Part shown: piece after piece, positions 1 to 12,034 of the stretch
Layout of the letters: every line of letters begins with the position of its first letter
Position numbering within the stretch: the stretch's first letter is position 1
Assembly: GCA_039545295.1 (NCBI GenBank)
Contig: BCIK01000031.1
Location: 1 to 64,000, forward strand
DNA length: 64,000 bases
DNA from: Udeniomyces pyricola
Taxonomy: Eukaryota; Basidiomycota; Tremellomycetes; Cystofilobasidiales; Mrakiaceae
Direction: 5' to 3'
Notes under the pieces: generated by a model
What the model was told of the DNA's origin: nothing
Database searches by the model: none
What the model saw: only the letters and a program-made list of their open reading frames with translations
Made by a program: the position numbers and the translations under genes

Positions 1-2630
1 GTTGCATATGATCGAAACGATGATAGTCGACGAATGTACATCATGTTATCTTGCGCATTGCATCAAGCCCGTTTGTGCACGAGACATGTGCGGGATGACT
101 CATTTCTTGAGTGTTGATGAATCTGATGATCCAAAGCAGAGGTGCAACGTGGACTTCAAGATGCGGCGTCAGTGCCAGCGGTATGTGAGTTGTGGTTGAT
201 CAATCACTATGTGCATGCACGATCCGGGCGCTGAGGTCAATCAGCGATACATCGATATTCGATCATGATCATCTATAGGCATCATGCAGACAAGACGGCG
301 ATTGAGCAGCANACGTTTTACAGAGAGGGGATGAAGTATNCAAGTAGTAGGATTGAATGCCTATGACAACTCTTGGCAAGAGCATAGAGATGTCATTCCT
401 AAGCCTGCATGGCAGCTCAGATCTATATAGCTGGACGCTCACGAGTCAGACCATCCAGAATAAGCCCATTAGCGCAGCACGAGTATCCGTGAGCCAAAAA
501 TCACTGATGCAGTCCCGCATGACTGACTCTGTACTTGAGGAGCACATCACATGACAGTATACTACATGTCATGACAGTGATGACAAGATGGGATGGGCGG
601 AACTTGACGAGCAAGACATGCGAGAGAACCAGCACTGCCACAGCAAGCAAAGGTTAGTGCTTAAATAGGACAGTCCAGACCACGAGTAGAGGAGGACAAT
701 CGATGGACAAGGTTGGGTTGGGTTGTGCAGAAGGTCCATCTGCATAGCCGGCTTAGACACTGACAGTTCGCGACATGCGAAAGCCAGCAGTCTTATATCC
801 CCATGGCGATCTAGCGACGCCGGAGGAGGCCATACATTGTTNGCGGCGCGGTCAAAGTGGACCAACTCCAGAGACTAAATAGCGGGCCGGAGNTAATAAG
901 GGATCCATAGAGTTGACTAGAGCAGCGGTGGTGCTATTGGACGGCATCGTCGAAGCACATGCAGCGGAAGCGATCATATGATGGATCAGCGTTGTACGCA
1001 CGAGGAAACTGGGGAAAGAGAGTCAGGAGCTTTGTGGTCGCCTGCAAGGGGTCGCAAGGATGCATGCATGGCACGATCCGAATGAGCTGGTCTGGCGCGC
1101 GAGGTGAGCAGCGAATAATACAAATGTCCATGATCTGATGTGGTAGGAGCGATATGCGTAATGGCTNTTCCGCGAGCAGGTGGACTCTCAGCCGGACCAG
1201 TATATAGTACAGTAGAGGGGATTAAGGCGGAAGATGGTGGACAGGAGTGGGAATTGAGGTGGAAGACGGCATGAGGCCAGCAAGCAGCAAGGTTGTTTGA
1301 CTTACGATCTGACTCATGAGCTCACGCATGGGCTCATGCAGTACTTCGGTAGCTGACGAATCGATGGAACGCGTCAAGCGGCATCTGCATAGGTCCACAA
1401 TCGATGTACAGCCAGGTAATCGCGCGGGCGATCTGGCCATGTACCTCACAATCCTCACCAGCCGCGCCTGGCGTCGGCTGCCCTCGCTTGTACATTGCCT
1501 CCAGATCCTATATTCACCAGCACTCCATCTCTCACTATCTTACGCTTGACTGTCGACCCTACTACCGCTTCCTTGTAGCCCGATATGCCGACCTTTAGCG
1601 CGACCCTTTGCCTTTTCAAGACGCCTATATCTCTCTTTCCATACGCATCAGATGACGGCATCCCCGAAGTTTCATATGACCTTTCTCCTCCTTCCCCCTC
1701 CCCTCCATTTTCTTANCTNCCCCCTTCCCCGCCTCTCTCAGACTTTCGCTCGCGATCAAGCCAACGCTAACAATGTCGTGGATCTCTCTGCCGCTTCTTC
1801 GACATAGACATCCTCCGTCCGCTTGATCTTTACTTTCTACGACGCGACGACGAACTCGCTCGAGAGCTACTCGGAAGGAATTTAAGAACCTTGTCCAAGG
1901 CCGCTCTCTTTTTCCTGCCGCCTTGTTCCCCTTCGAGGATCTTGTCTGCGTCTGATTTGCTCATCGATGCCTTCATCACTCTTAATCCGTCCATCTGGCT
2001 TGAGGCCGCCACACTCGACCTTGGCTGGTGCCACTTTCCCTTTCCTCACTCTCAGCAAGCCTGCAAAGCCAAGACAGGCTCTGATCAGAGGTTGGGAACT
2101 ACTCTGCTTGTCCTCGTATGGAAGTTCTTAGGCCAGGCTGTTCCATGTGTCTATCATCATCTTGAGTTCCTTGAGTTTCAAAGGTCTTTGCTCGATACAT
2201 ATGCCTGCAGGTGACCCTTATTGTTACGAGCTGANGACCGATTCGTAACACTTTTCTTGCTCTTTCCGACTGACCTTCCGACNNTCGTCTTCTTACCTCT
2301 CTCCTCTTCCCTTGGCNTTCANTGTCTCTTCAACAGTTNGCCTCGANATCATCGATGAACTCATGCTCCTTCCGGTCTTTCGCTATTTACAGAAACAATC
2401 AGGTNAATACTGACTTCTCGTGACCCGCCTATCCCATTCACTCTCTGTAAAAGTCGCGTCATTTACTCAGCCTTTGCCTTCTCGACCTCTCACGTTACCT
2501 TTTGAAACAGGCGTGCTCCCAGAGACTTGCTCACTGTGTATCAGTCATGAATTCACAGGATTCCTGAGGCAGGCACTGTCTGTACCCATTACCGATGCTG
2601 TTCCCGTCCGCTGAGGACTCGATCGAGNCC
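1..2630. other. Unassigned low-quality region, no supported gene
   Basis: I found no reading frame here that resembles a known protein. There are only short open frames of 60-107 codons, with no splice pattern joining them into a conserved product. About a dozen single N bases are scattered through it (for example near 312, 340, 842, 1716, 2283 and 2628), which suggests a poorly resolved repeat or contig end. Because the next 2 kb is degenerate retrotransposon, the distal part may be decayed gag or protease sequence, but I could not show this. Confidence 0.4.
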
Positions 2631-3480
2631 GCCTCTGACACTGTTTACTTACTATCTCCGCTCGAGTTGGATGCTTTGCGAGGGTACTATCACAACTGAC
2701 CATATAGAAGACTCATCAAGCTCACAATCGCCCCTGCTGGAGCTCCCATTCTGCTTGTAAGGAAGGCTGACTGCTCGCTGGGGCTTTATGTGAACTATGA
2801 TGGTCCAAACGCGATCAACGTCAAAAATCGCTACCCACTAACTTTGATTCACATAACTCTCGACAGGCTGGCTGAAGCCAAGGTATATCTCAAGCTCGAT
2901 TCTCGTGGTGCCTACAACTTTGTACGTATCGCCGAAGAGGAAGAGCGGAAGATGGCTTTTCATTGCAATTACGGCCACTTCCAGTACGATGTCATGTTTT
3001 CGTTCTTTGGACGCCCCAGTTTCTTCAGTCCTTCATGATTGACATCGTTCGTCAATATGCCGACATATATGCTACCTTCTACCGCGACGACATCTTGATC
3101 TTCCCACGCACTAGGTCCGAGCTCACGCGACACGTCCAAGAAGTCCTCGAAAAGTTCCTGACTACAGAGCTTTGGTTCGAGCCGGATTAACGCTGATTTC
3201 ACCGAATGAGGTCAATCTCCTGGGCCTTGTCGCAGGCATCCACGCTATCAATATGGGCCTGAAGAACACAAAAAGTGTGACGGATTGGCCCCCTTCCCAT
3301 TCATTCCATGCGCGAAGTACGGACGTTCCTTGGCTTCGTTGACTTTGACCGCAGAACCTTCGAGTCGTTCTCTTGAATTGGCCAGCCTCCCAACCGAGTC
3401 TTCCAGACACACGTTTCACACGCCTCACTCCGCAAGCTCTACGCATTTCCACTTGTCCCGTTACCATCCGACATCACTTC
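2630..3480 (+). pseudogene. Degenerate Ty3/gypsy retrotransposon, reverse transcriptase part
   Basis: Translation in changing frames gives a recognisable Ty3/gypsy reverse transcriptase. From about 2645 there is a start-of-RT block (LSPLELDALRGYY), then AGAPILLVRKADCSLGLYV, then the palm block around NAINVKNRYPLTLIHITLDR and KLDSRGAYNFVRI (2790-2930), and YGHFQYDVM near 2980. After a frame shift a block like the YxDDILIF active site reads FYRDDILIFPRTRSEL (about 3090), so the canonical tyrosine-x-Asp-Asp is altered to YRDD. A further shift gives VNLLGLVAGIHAINMG (about 3210) and VRTFLGFVDFDRR (about 3320), the connection toward RNase H. Internal stops and frameshifts make this a dead copy. 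No LTRs were identified. Confidence 0.8.
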
Positions 3481-4230
3481 CTTGCTTATAGGCCCATTCG
3501 ACTCCACCTCTTGTGCCGACCCAGACATCCCCCACTTACTTCAGCTTCTATGCGATTCCTCTCTCCCACTCACCGATGACGACCTACGTGACCTCGATTA
3601 GAAATCCATGCACCCGACTCACTCGATCGTGTTGGCCCACGGTCTCATCACCATCCCAAACAACCAACAGCTTCGCCTCGACGTCTTGCGATCCTGGCTC
3701 GGGTCCCTCCTGGCTGGACACGGCGGCCGACGAAGAAATCATGACCTGTTCCGTCCATTTTGTCTTTCTTCAAGGAAGACGAGCCTTACTCAATACCTAC
3801 ACCAGAGGATGCGAGGCGTGCGTCAGGAACAAGCCATCTCGAGCCAAGCCGTATGGTCCCTTTCACCTCATCACTCCTTCCATGCGTCCCTGTGAGATGA
3901 CTACGATGGAAGGTATCGTCAAGCTCCCGGCATCCGACGGATACGACTGCATCCAGGTCTTGACCGACCCGTTCACGAAGATGGCTTGGTCTGCACCCTG
4001 CACCGAGGCCGAATTTGACGCTTCTGCTTTGGCTGAGATGTACCTCAACACTGCCGTCCCAACGCTAGTCTCACTATATAGTACGAATCATTCACGTGGC
4101 TGCCTTACTGATCGGACGACTGCAGATCTGTCCTTACCTTACGACCTGTTCTCACTTCGAATTCCGGATCCTGTTCGAACAGCTCATTGGATCCCTAAAC
4201 CTCACGAATGCCATGGATGTAGCTCCGGTC
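3480..4230 (+). pseudogene. Degenerate Ty3/gypsy retrotransposon, integrase part
   Basis: This continues the same element. A block near 3630-3730 reads LITIPNNQQLRLDVLR then SLLAGHGGRRR, matching the His-containing zinc-binding region of gypsy integrases (usual form: LAGHFGRRKT). After a frame change, GCEACVRNKPSRAKPYG (about 3808-3860) supplies the paired cysteines, and MRPCEMTTMEGIVKLPASDG then IQVLTDPFTKMAW matches the start of the integrase core. Where a catalytic Asp is usual (SMDFI) this copy shows TTMEGI, so the site looks lost. Weak remnants of the second core block follow (LTDRTTADLSLPYDLFS, about 4105). Several frameshifts make it non-functional. Confidence 0.75.
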
Positions 4231-4559
4231 TACTTTCTTTCTTTATTTCTTTTTCTATCCTTTCCTGTTCGAATCATCCTCATAATGACTTACTCATTCA
4301 TCACGGTGACACTCTGTAACCCTCCTCCGTGAGATATCGCCTTTTCCATGCATCGGCCACTGGCCAATCTTGCTTACCTCCGACTTGACTCGATCACACA
4401 CAGCCCGTCCGCACGAGTACGGTTGCTCTTTCGATTGCTATATACACTAGTCTTTTCGATAGGAATGTACCTGTATCGAATCAACCGTTCACTTGACTGC
4501 CTTACTGCTAAACACGACCGGAAACCTGTCCACGCTCACAACCTGTACTCACAGAAACA

Positions 4560-4720
4560 GCTTTTCGTTGCTGTTACGGCCACGTCCAGAACAAGGTTGA
4601 GACCGTTGATTTCTGCAACACTCCCGCTACCTTCTAGTTCTTCATAAACCAACCCTTCCGCCAGTACCTTGACATCTCGGTGATCAAGAAGATATTGGCG
4701 AAATTGGGACGTGGAGAATG
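4560..4720 (+). pseudogene. Second, separate reverse-transcriptase fragment (gypsy-like)
   Basis: About 50 codons read as another copy of the gypsy RT palm region: CYGHVQNKVETVDFCNTPATF, an in-frame stop, then FFINQPFRQYLDISVI. This corresponds to the usual YGHFEF...GLCNAPATFQ..IN..L...LD.SV stretch. It repeats a section of RT already present at 2900-3100 but differs in sequence, so it comes from another element or a nested insertion. It is followed by KKILAKLGRG, which does not continue a normal YLDD motif. Confidence 0.55.
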
Positions 4721-5314
4721 TTGCTGAGCATGCTGATTTAAACTATGCTATCAATGGTACTGTTAAGTCGAAGCGTTTCTTTTAAGACCGAAATGGTGAC
4801 ATGCTGATCGGTAACTTTGGCTCTCATAATGTATATATGAATCGCAGTCTTCGAGCCCCGGTTTTGTCGCTGACGATGTGGCTGTTTATTCCGCTGTCGA
4901 GAATTATTTCCCTCGCTGACGTGACAAACATCGCCTCTTCTTGTTCGACACCAAGCTCGTTTTGTACTTCCAATGATCTCATTCCCCAATGGAAAGACCC
5001 AAACGTAGGCTTTCGTCTGAGGTCGCTTCATCGACATGATTCCATTTGCCCTCTCAATGTCCGCTCTTCCCTGTTCGCTGTTCCCTCTCTCGTCTGATAC
5101 CCACGTTCTTTGGTCGATACACGGCAGTCGCGTATACCATCCGAGCTTGTAGTGACCCTTTTTGCTGCTGGCATGGCACTCGGCCTTTGCATCCCTCGTC
5201 GATGTGCATGGCGGTACGTGAGGGATGCAGGTTGACGTTCTCCGTTTCCAAGTGGTTAGTGATTTATTCAGCCTCAATGTAACGTGCCACTTTAGACCTG
5301 AGGGGAACAAAAAA
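4721..5314. other. Spacer between retroelement remnants and FCP1
   Basis: No conserved coding signal was found on either strand. The longest open frame (190 codons, minus strand) has no recognisable domain and atypical composition. It probably holds further decayed element sequence and the 3' flank of FCP1. Confidence 0.4.
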
Positions 5315-8300
5315 TCATGATCCTTTCAGCCCCTCTTCAAATTCTTTTGCCCATTCTTCCAGATCTTCTTCGGTCCCACTTTCGTCTTCACTGCCAAACT
5401 CGCTCTCGCGTCCCTCGTTGCCGCCACTTCTGGAGTCAACGGATGCGTGATCGTTTGACGTGTCGCCTGAAGCATAATCGTCGCCGTCAACGCGCAGTCG
5501 CTTGGGTGGAGAAGCTTGTACAAGAGGTGATGCATGGTGAACCAGTGGAACAGGTAAACGCGCGACAGAAGATAAAGGAGATGGTGGCAGGGATGATGTC
5601 CGCTGTCGCTTGCGTTTCCTTTTTGTCACAAGCGAGAAATCATTCGAAATCAGAGTCAAGCTCCGTGACTGACTGATGTGAGGAACATCCTCGGCATGAA
5701 AGGATATACGAGTTCAAACTCACCCTGCAGGGCCAGCATTGGGGCCACCCCCGTCGTCGCCATCTGTGATTGTGCCATCTTCGTCGTCTTCACTCTCTTC
5801 CAAAAAGGCCTCAAGCTCGCGGTCCGCTTGGTCCCAGATATCGATCTCGCCAAGTTCTACGCGACCGACATCTTCTTCTTCTGTTTGGTCGCCGTCGCCA
5901 AATGTGGTAAGCCCAGTGGTATCTGGTGGGGGGGATCCTGGTGGTGTCGTGGTCGGAATGGCGAGATCATAGTCCGCTGTCGGAAGCTGGGTCCATTGAG
6001 CTGTCGAATCAAGCACCCAGGCTGGATGAACGATAGAGACCTGTCGATTAAATGGTGGACGGAGTGCGTCATGAACCTTTTGTGTTCCGGCCTGCAGCGG
6101 CCCACAGCACGATCGACAACCAAGTGACACAGGTTTGATCAGACTACAGACTTCATTGAGTCAAGTTATCAAGACTGTAGAGGCAGACGTACCTGCTTGG
6201 CAATGAGATGTGTAGTACGACCCGATAAATTCGTCTCGCATTGAGCTCCAAACGAACGAGCGGTTCGCCAAATCTCTGACGATTCTGGGGATGCACCAAG
6301 GGGAATGACGCCAGAGAAGACGAATGAACAACCTGTGAAAACGTCGAGTTTGATTCCGTCGAGAATCACCTGAAGTAGGAATCGAAGTGATGCGTGAGCA
6401 TACGAGACTGAGTAATTCCCAGAAACATTCAATGATATGCACCTTGACATCAGGCGAAGCAAGCTCTTTCTTCAACCGGAGGCCTTGGGCTTGTTTCTTG
6501 AGAAACCGATCATGTGCGGAGTAATACCCGGCGTGTACTTTGCGCAAAATCTGCGAAACAGGAGCACGTTCGAGATCACACGAATGTGCGGCTTCAGTAC
6601 AAACTGACGAACAACATGTTGACGAGATACGAGTCGTCGGTCCAGGCTTACGGATTCTACGCGGGTAAGCTCGTCGTCGTCATTGTTGAGGAGGGCTGTT
6701 TCTTGAATGCTTTCGGGTTCACCTGAAACGACTGAGCCGCCGTCTTCGAGCTCCAAGTTGTTAGCGTCTGATTTCTCTTGCGCCTTTTCGGCAATGATTC
6801 GAAGTTCCTTTTGTTGACGAGCAAGACTCCTTTCGCCGATCTGGTCCTCAATGACGTGATGTTGGGCCTCAGCGAGTTCGGCGGGCGTGGTCGATGGTGA
6901 CGGGAGAACAAGGGGGTCGTGGGGATCAGTCGATGTGTCAGGCAAGATTGTAGGCTGAGGCAGATTGTCTGGGGAACTTGAAGCGGTTGATGCAGTAACT
7001 GATGTGGGGCTCGGACAAGAAGGTGAGAGTGACAACTTGGGCAGGAAAGTTCCGTTGATGTCGCCAATTCCAACAAAGAAATCGTCTAGAAGAGCATGCG
7101 AACTTCAGTGCATGGCCTTTCGATGAAACGTTCAACTAGATGTCAATGATAAACCTACTTACATGGGATGACTTTGACTAGATTTCGACTGCCAGACCAG
7201 ACATCGGACCGATCGTCGATGATGACGACCATGCTGGTGTCGACAGGAAACAATCTGCTGATTGACTTGGCGGTCAAGCCTAGACCCAAAGGTATCAGAC
7301 GCGAGCCTCGTGGCCTTGAAGAGAATGACATTTCGAAAAGGGGAGAATGCACTGACTGCCATTTTCATCACGACTCAGAATCCGTCGTCCAAAGATGTTG
7401 CCCTGAGGGTCTATAACCTCGCATACGCGTTCAGCATACGCACGAGTGCCCATAGTGTAGACGTGCATCTCGTAGAGTTCGGACAGCCCCTGTAAGAACT
7501 TGGGCAAGCCTGGCCTGAAACCAATATAATTAGAAACATCAAATGGAATCAGTTTGATGTAGAAAGACCGGTTACAAAGGGAAGATGCAGAATCAAAGAG
7601 TGCCTACCTGGGCTTTATGTAATACCAGCAGTTATCGCCATTGCCAAGTTGAAATCGGCCCACGTCCCGAAGGCCGTCTTCATTTGGGTTACTGCGTTGT
7701 CTTTTGGCAGCGTTTTCCTTGTGACCTGAATCTAGAAGACCACACTCTTCCATCCATTCCCCTACAGTGGGATCCACTGTTGCATGAACAATCGTTTGAT
7801 CTAAATCGACAATCAAGGATAGTCTCCGAGTATTGTGCAGTTGGGTAGTGGAGAGGGATTCGAGGCGTGAAGCCTCCTACACGTGTGAGCCCAACAAAAG
7901 TAGAAGATCAATGACCGATTGCATAGATCCACGTCGCTTCGCAATAGACCCTCAATGCATTTCAGACCAAGATTAGCAAATGATCTTACTTCCAGGGAAA
8001 CAAGCAATCCAGTCGACTCGTGCGACATCTGGATGTTGGCCCGGTTCGACGGTGTGTACGACAAGTAATCCGTCCTAAGGTCGGCAGCAAGCATCGTGGG
8101 TTAGAGGCTTTCGAGCAGATGACCTGTGGATATCGGTAGGTTCGGCATTGAGCAACAGTGGGACTGTCGCAAGCCGTCGCGTCATCAACATACCCAGTCA
8201 GATCCTTACCGCACAGGGCACAGAGGCCTTCGAGCTGAACAGGGTGTGTGCATGGTTCCAGGAGCTGTAAGAGAGGATCTCTGAGTACATTGAATGTTTG

Positions 8301-8768
8301 TACCGGATAGATATCAGTTTCGACGCGATTTGCACAGCTGCAGCAAGGTAAAGACTCGGGAACACACCTCGAGCCAGCAACCTCGTCCCCCGATCTGACG
8401 TGCCACTTGACCACCGTTCCCTCAACAGGGCATTCCCAACCAGCCACACGTTTTTCGGTCACCGTCTTGTCGTCTGGGTCGCGAGCAAAGTAGCTGTATT
8501 GCATCTAATGGGCAAGATCACATGACCAAGTTACGTCAGTCCGCTAGTACGCCCGCGTTTCTCGTCTTTCCAGCCGGCTGGTTCCGGCCTGACGCGAAGC
8601 GACCAAGTTTGCCAGCCAACGAGGGGTTGAAGTATTGGCGGAGGATCAACGAACAAGAACGTCACCACGTCGAACTTGTAGACCTGGCTGCGCGCGGATG
8701 TGTTGTATCCGAATCGGGTAAGGTAAAGAAGCCGGTGGGTTGAGGGATGTTGGAGCCGAAGAACTCAT
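5315..8768 (-). CDS. FCP1: RNA polymerase II CTD phosphatase FCP1 (multi-exon)
   Basis: FCP1 removes phosphate, mainly from Ser2/Ser5, on the RNA polymerase II C-terminal domain so that the polymerase can be recycled; it acts in the nucleus. Exon 1 (8768-8655, 38 codons) and the exon starting at 8504 join as GDVL/MQYSYFARDPDDK to give the N-terminal lipoyl-like fold typical of FCP1, followed by the Cys pair in CALCGKDLTGYV. The phosphatase domain carries the DxDxT active site as DLDQTIVHATVDPT (about 7800), then KFLQGLSELYEMHVYTMGTRAYA (in two parts), and VVIIDDRSDVW (about 7215). A BRCT domain follows (LFSGVIPLG-like block at 6300, then VSIVHPAWVLDSTAQW at 6030). The tail is acidic (EESEDDEDG; FGSEDESGTEEDLEEW), as in fungal and human FCP1. 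The stop is at 5315-5317. Exact middle exon borders were not all fixed. Confidence 0.93.
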
Positions 8769-9161
8769 GCGATGGAATGGACGTCGCTGAAGAGAACTAA
8801 TGAAAAAGCAGGGACCAGTCTAGAGGTGCGTAGCGAATAGTGGTGCTGAAGTCGGGATAGAGGAAAAAAGGTACAAAGAAGCGAGATATACAAGTCTGGT
8901 CGTTGTCACGATGGGGGTTGGGACAGTGGGTGAGAGACAAACGACAAACAACGCGCCGACCTTTGTGGACCCGTACCAAAGCGTGGCCGTCTTTTTGTAC
9001 ACAGCTTCGACTTGAACCGGCCGGTCTTGCTGTGACGCATGAGCCACGTTCGATCTGATTTTTCAATTTCATCAAATTATTTTTCATCTTAATCTCAGCG
9101 AATATTTCTGGTCCCTCGATGGTCCTCATTATAAGTCCCATGAGTAGCGGGACGATCCAGT
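8769..9161. promoter_or_regulatory. FCP1 upstream region / BTN1 3' flank
   Basis: A 393-bp spacer between two minus-strand genes. It must hold the BTN1 3' end signals and the FCP1 promoter. No conserved coding frame was seen, and no clear TATA box could be assigned. Confidence 0.4.
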
Positions 9162-11490
9162 TCAAAGCTTCCTACAAAGATCTCGCCCTGCATCTATCTG
9201 CGATTGGCAAATGGAAAGCTCGAGTGGCATCGCGACCTGTAACGATTACGCCATGATACCACATGTTCAGCAGTATCCGTCAGTCATGATGACCAGAACC
9301 AAGCGATCATCTGCCCGCGAAGCTTGACAACGAGATGTGAGACTCACTAAGCTTGCGAAAAGGATTCCGAGGCTATCGGCCGCCCCAACTACACCCATCC
9401 GGCATTCCCGCTCTTGAAGGGACCGAGCAGCATCTTCATCGCTCGCCCGACCGTCCCTTTCGCGGACCTCTTGCCCTTCTAGACCAACATGATGAAAGGT
9501 ATTAACGTATCCCAGGCCTCCACAGCAGCCCTCGAGTGATATCATGGCCAGCACCGCCCATACGCCTCCAAGGAATCCAAACCCTCCGTCGCGATCGGGC
9601 TTGAGACTCTCGATTAATAGTATAGTAAGAAGTAGGCCTTGTATGATTGCCGGAAGAGACAAGAAGCGACGAGGAATGGGTGGAATGCGAAGAAGGTGAG
9701 ATGATCTTGAGATGAACACAAATGTCTTCAAGGTCCAAAGACAAGGGATGAGTAACGCCGGTCTATTAAGGTCTTGCGGCACGGATCAAGAAACCTCAGT
9801 TGTAGAATCAATCGAACTGACCTGATAGGTGAATTGATACAACGGATAGAAGTCTCTTGGCGTCTTGATGAGCTTGGAGAGTATGGATGTGGGGCCGGGC
9901 AGAGGATAGAGTAGCGTGGGTGATATGCCTTGATTAATAGTGTACTAAAAACAGCATGTATCGATCACGTCAGTGCAAGCATGTGACGAGGAGGATCTGA
10001 CAAAGGTCAAGACTTACTTCAAAGACATAAACGCAGAATAGAGGCAACATATAGGGGAAGATAAGTGGTTTGGCGAGCGTGAACTTCTCCGCAACGGTAA
10101 GACCATCTCCTGGTTCCTGGCGTCGACGTTTTGGCCCATCAATTTGATCTTCTTCTTCCAGCTCTGAAGCCTCGTCAACCGTATCGGACACAATTCCATC
10201 TGCCTGTACATCCAATCTCAAGACGCCCCAGAGTAAAGCGAGGAGTCCCCAAGGAGCGAAACCCATGATACCAAGCCCGACACGTACTCCAAGACCCTTG
10301 AGCGACAGCCAGAGCCCAGCCCCTACAATTCCAGCCGCACCTGTGCCTGAGGCAAAACCACCAAGCGATTGACCGGGCGGATACGATGTTGAGAGTTGAA
10401 GAAATGTCAACTCGCCGAGTCCTGAGGAAAATGAAGCAAGCGATATACCGAGAAGACGTAAAGGAAGATAGGGGAAGAAGGCTATGATCTGCAGAGTCGT
10501 TGAAGTCAGTGTATAAAAGAATTGGAGCGTAGCTTCCAGGCGTGCATGGACAAAACGTCAACCTGCAGAACTGAACCTTACCATCATTCCTATGAAGCTC
10601 AAGGATGCACAAGCAACTACTCGCTGATGATATCGGACTTTGCCCTTGAGAAGGTAAGGCCACAGGACCTTTGCGACCTGTCAACGCCCACAAATCGGAA
10701 GGTGAAGAAGACGGAAAGAGGGAAACGCGATCAATGTGTCGACAAAACCATGGGTTAGTAAATACGAAAGCCCGGTATTTAGCCTCGACTTCAGATTTCA
10801 CGACTCTGGCCGGTTATCCAAGCCCAGATGAGACATACCAGAGCAGGGGCTATGTTGAAGAGTGAGATTAGCGCTTTAGGTGTTGTGGCAGGCACGAGGT
10901 CAAGGGCAGCAGAGAGTATAATGACCTGAATTATGCGAAACGATCAGCATATCACCCAAAGTATCGCATCATACACATATCCAAGATCTGGAGATCTGGA
11001 CTTGCATATAGAACGTTGTTGATAAGGCTGTAAACCGATGTTATGGGCAGCGAGATCAATCATTCGTTCACGGGTTTGGTCATCAAGGTACATGAGCTCT
11101 TGAGGATGCGCAATGGATACACTTACCCAAATCCGAAGAAGGACGCAACAACTCTCCACCTCAATGTCAGCTCCTTGCCTGCGTGTGTTCCTGAATGAAA
11201 CGTTAAAGGAGCGAGGTCAGCCTAAGGATATCAAGCATGAAGATGATAACACGGCTTCGCTTTCGTCCGACGACCCTGTTCAAGAATCACTTGCCTTCTA
11301 TTGCTCTTCCATGCGGGTGATCAGAGATGAGGCGATCGGCCTCCCCAGGAGTCTCATCCGCGTCAAAAGTGTCTTGAAGATCGTCATGGGAAGGCATATG
11401 CGAAGGTATTACGGACGGATTGCCAGTGGGAAGGGTCGAATGTAGCGCTGTTAAGGGATATGCTGGGGGGTGCAGGTTGTAAAGCAGCAT
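9162..11490 (-). CDS. BTN1: BTN1/CLN3 (battenin) vacuolar/lysosomal membrane protein, 9 exons
   Basis: Multi-pass membrane protein of the CLN3 family, which acts at the vacuole/lysosome and influences its pH and amino-acid balance; loss of human CLN3 causes Batten disease. Exons rebuilt by hand: 11490-11295, 11190-11127, 11027-11006, 10925-10839, 10677-10582, 10488-10018, 9944-9822, 9725-9348, 9236-9162. They total 1512 nt in one frame (503 residues). Conserved blocks: FFGFGLINNVLY-VIILSAALDLVP, GELTFLQLSTSYPPGQSLGGF then ASGTGAAGIVGAGLW, YQFTYQTFVFISRSS, GGLGYVNTFHHV, AADSLGILFASLV, and a family-type C-terminus SICQSQIDAGRDLCRKL. Introns 1 and 3 need GC-AG borders (see findings). Met 11490 is the first ATG in frame; an internal Met about 30 codons later (MPSHDD) is also possible. 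Confidence 0.95.
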
Positions 11491-12034
11491 GCACTGCCGA
11501 CTGCGATCCTTGAGTTATTTCGGGAGTCAACCTATGGCTTTCGTGCGCAAGGAGGGAGGAGCGTGTAGAAGGTGATGTGAATGTCAAGGAATGGGTTTAT
11601 CAGGTTGGAGTGTATAGTCGGCAGTAAGTGTCAGGTCGTGCGCGAGGGCCGAGATTCAAGTCATGATACCGGTCTGTCGCACATCGTACTGGCCCGCGGG
11701 CGCAACGTTACTGGCATGCATTACGACAGGTCGCAGATCGCAGCGCTATCATCTTGTACCACATTTAAGTTGTTCATGCATTAACCTGGATCAATAACAT
11801 GGTGCTGCTCAAACACTGCATCAATGTTTAGTTTCTCAAACCGCATCACGCATCACGATCGTGTAAAGATCAGGTATTCAAGTTACAGCCAGGATCATCA
11901 TGATACAAACAAAAAGAATGGGAGTTCTCTGTACGTCGAGCGCGCGCAGAAGTTACCGGCCCGCGCAGTCATCACATGCATCAGCCTCATGGCCTGCCGA
12001 CTGCATGCCCTACGACATGCTTTTTGCGGCCACA
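11491..12034. promoter_or_regulatory. BTN1 upstream region / hydroxyacyl-CoA dehydrogenase 3' flank
   Basis: A 544-bp spacer between minus-strand genes. No conserved coding frame was found. It contains a few ATGCAT-like words (near 11715 and 11777), similar to those in the 16.3-kb spacer, but no site that I can name. Confidence 0.4.

Noticed and set aside
4738..5310. 190-codon minus-strand open frame
   Set aside because: No recognisable domain, odd composition (Arg/Thr/Lys/Cys), and it overlaps decayed retroelement sequence.
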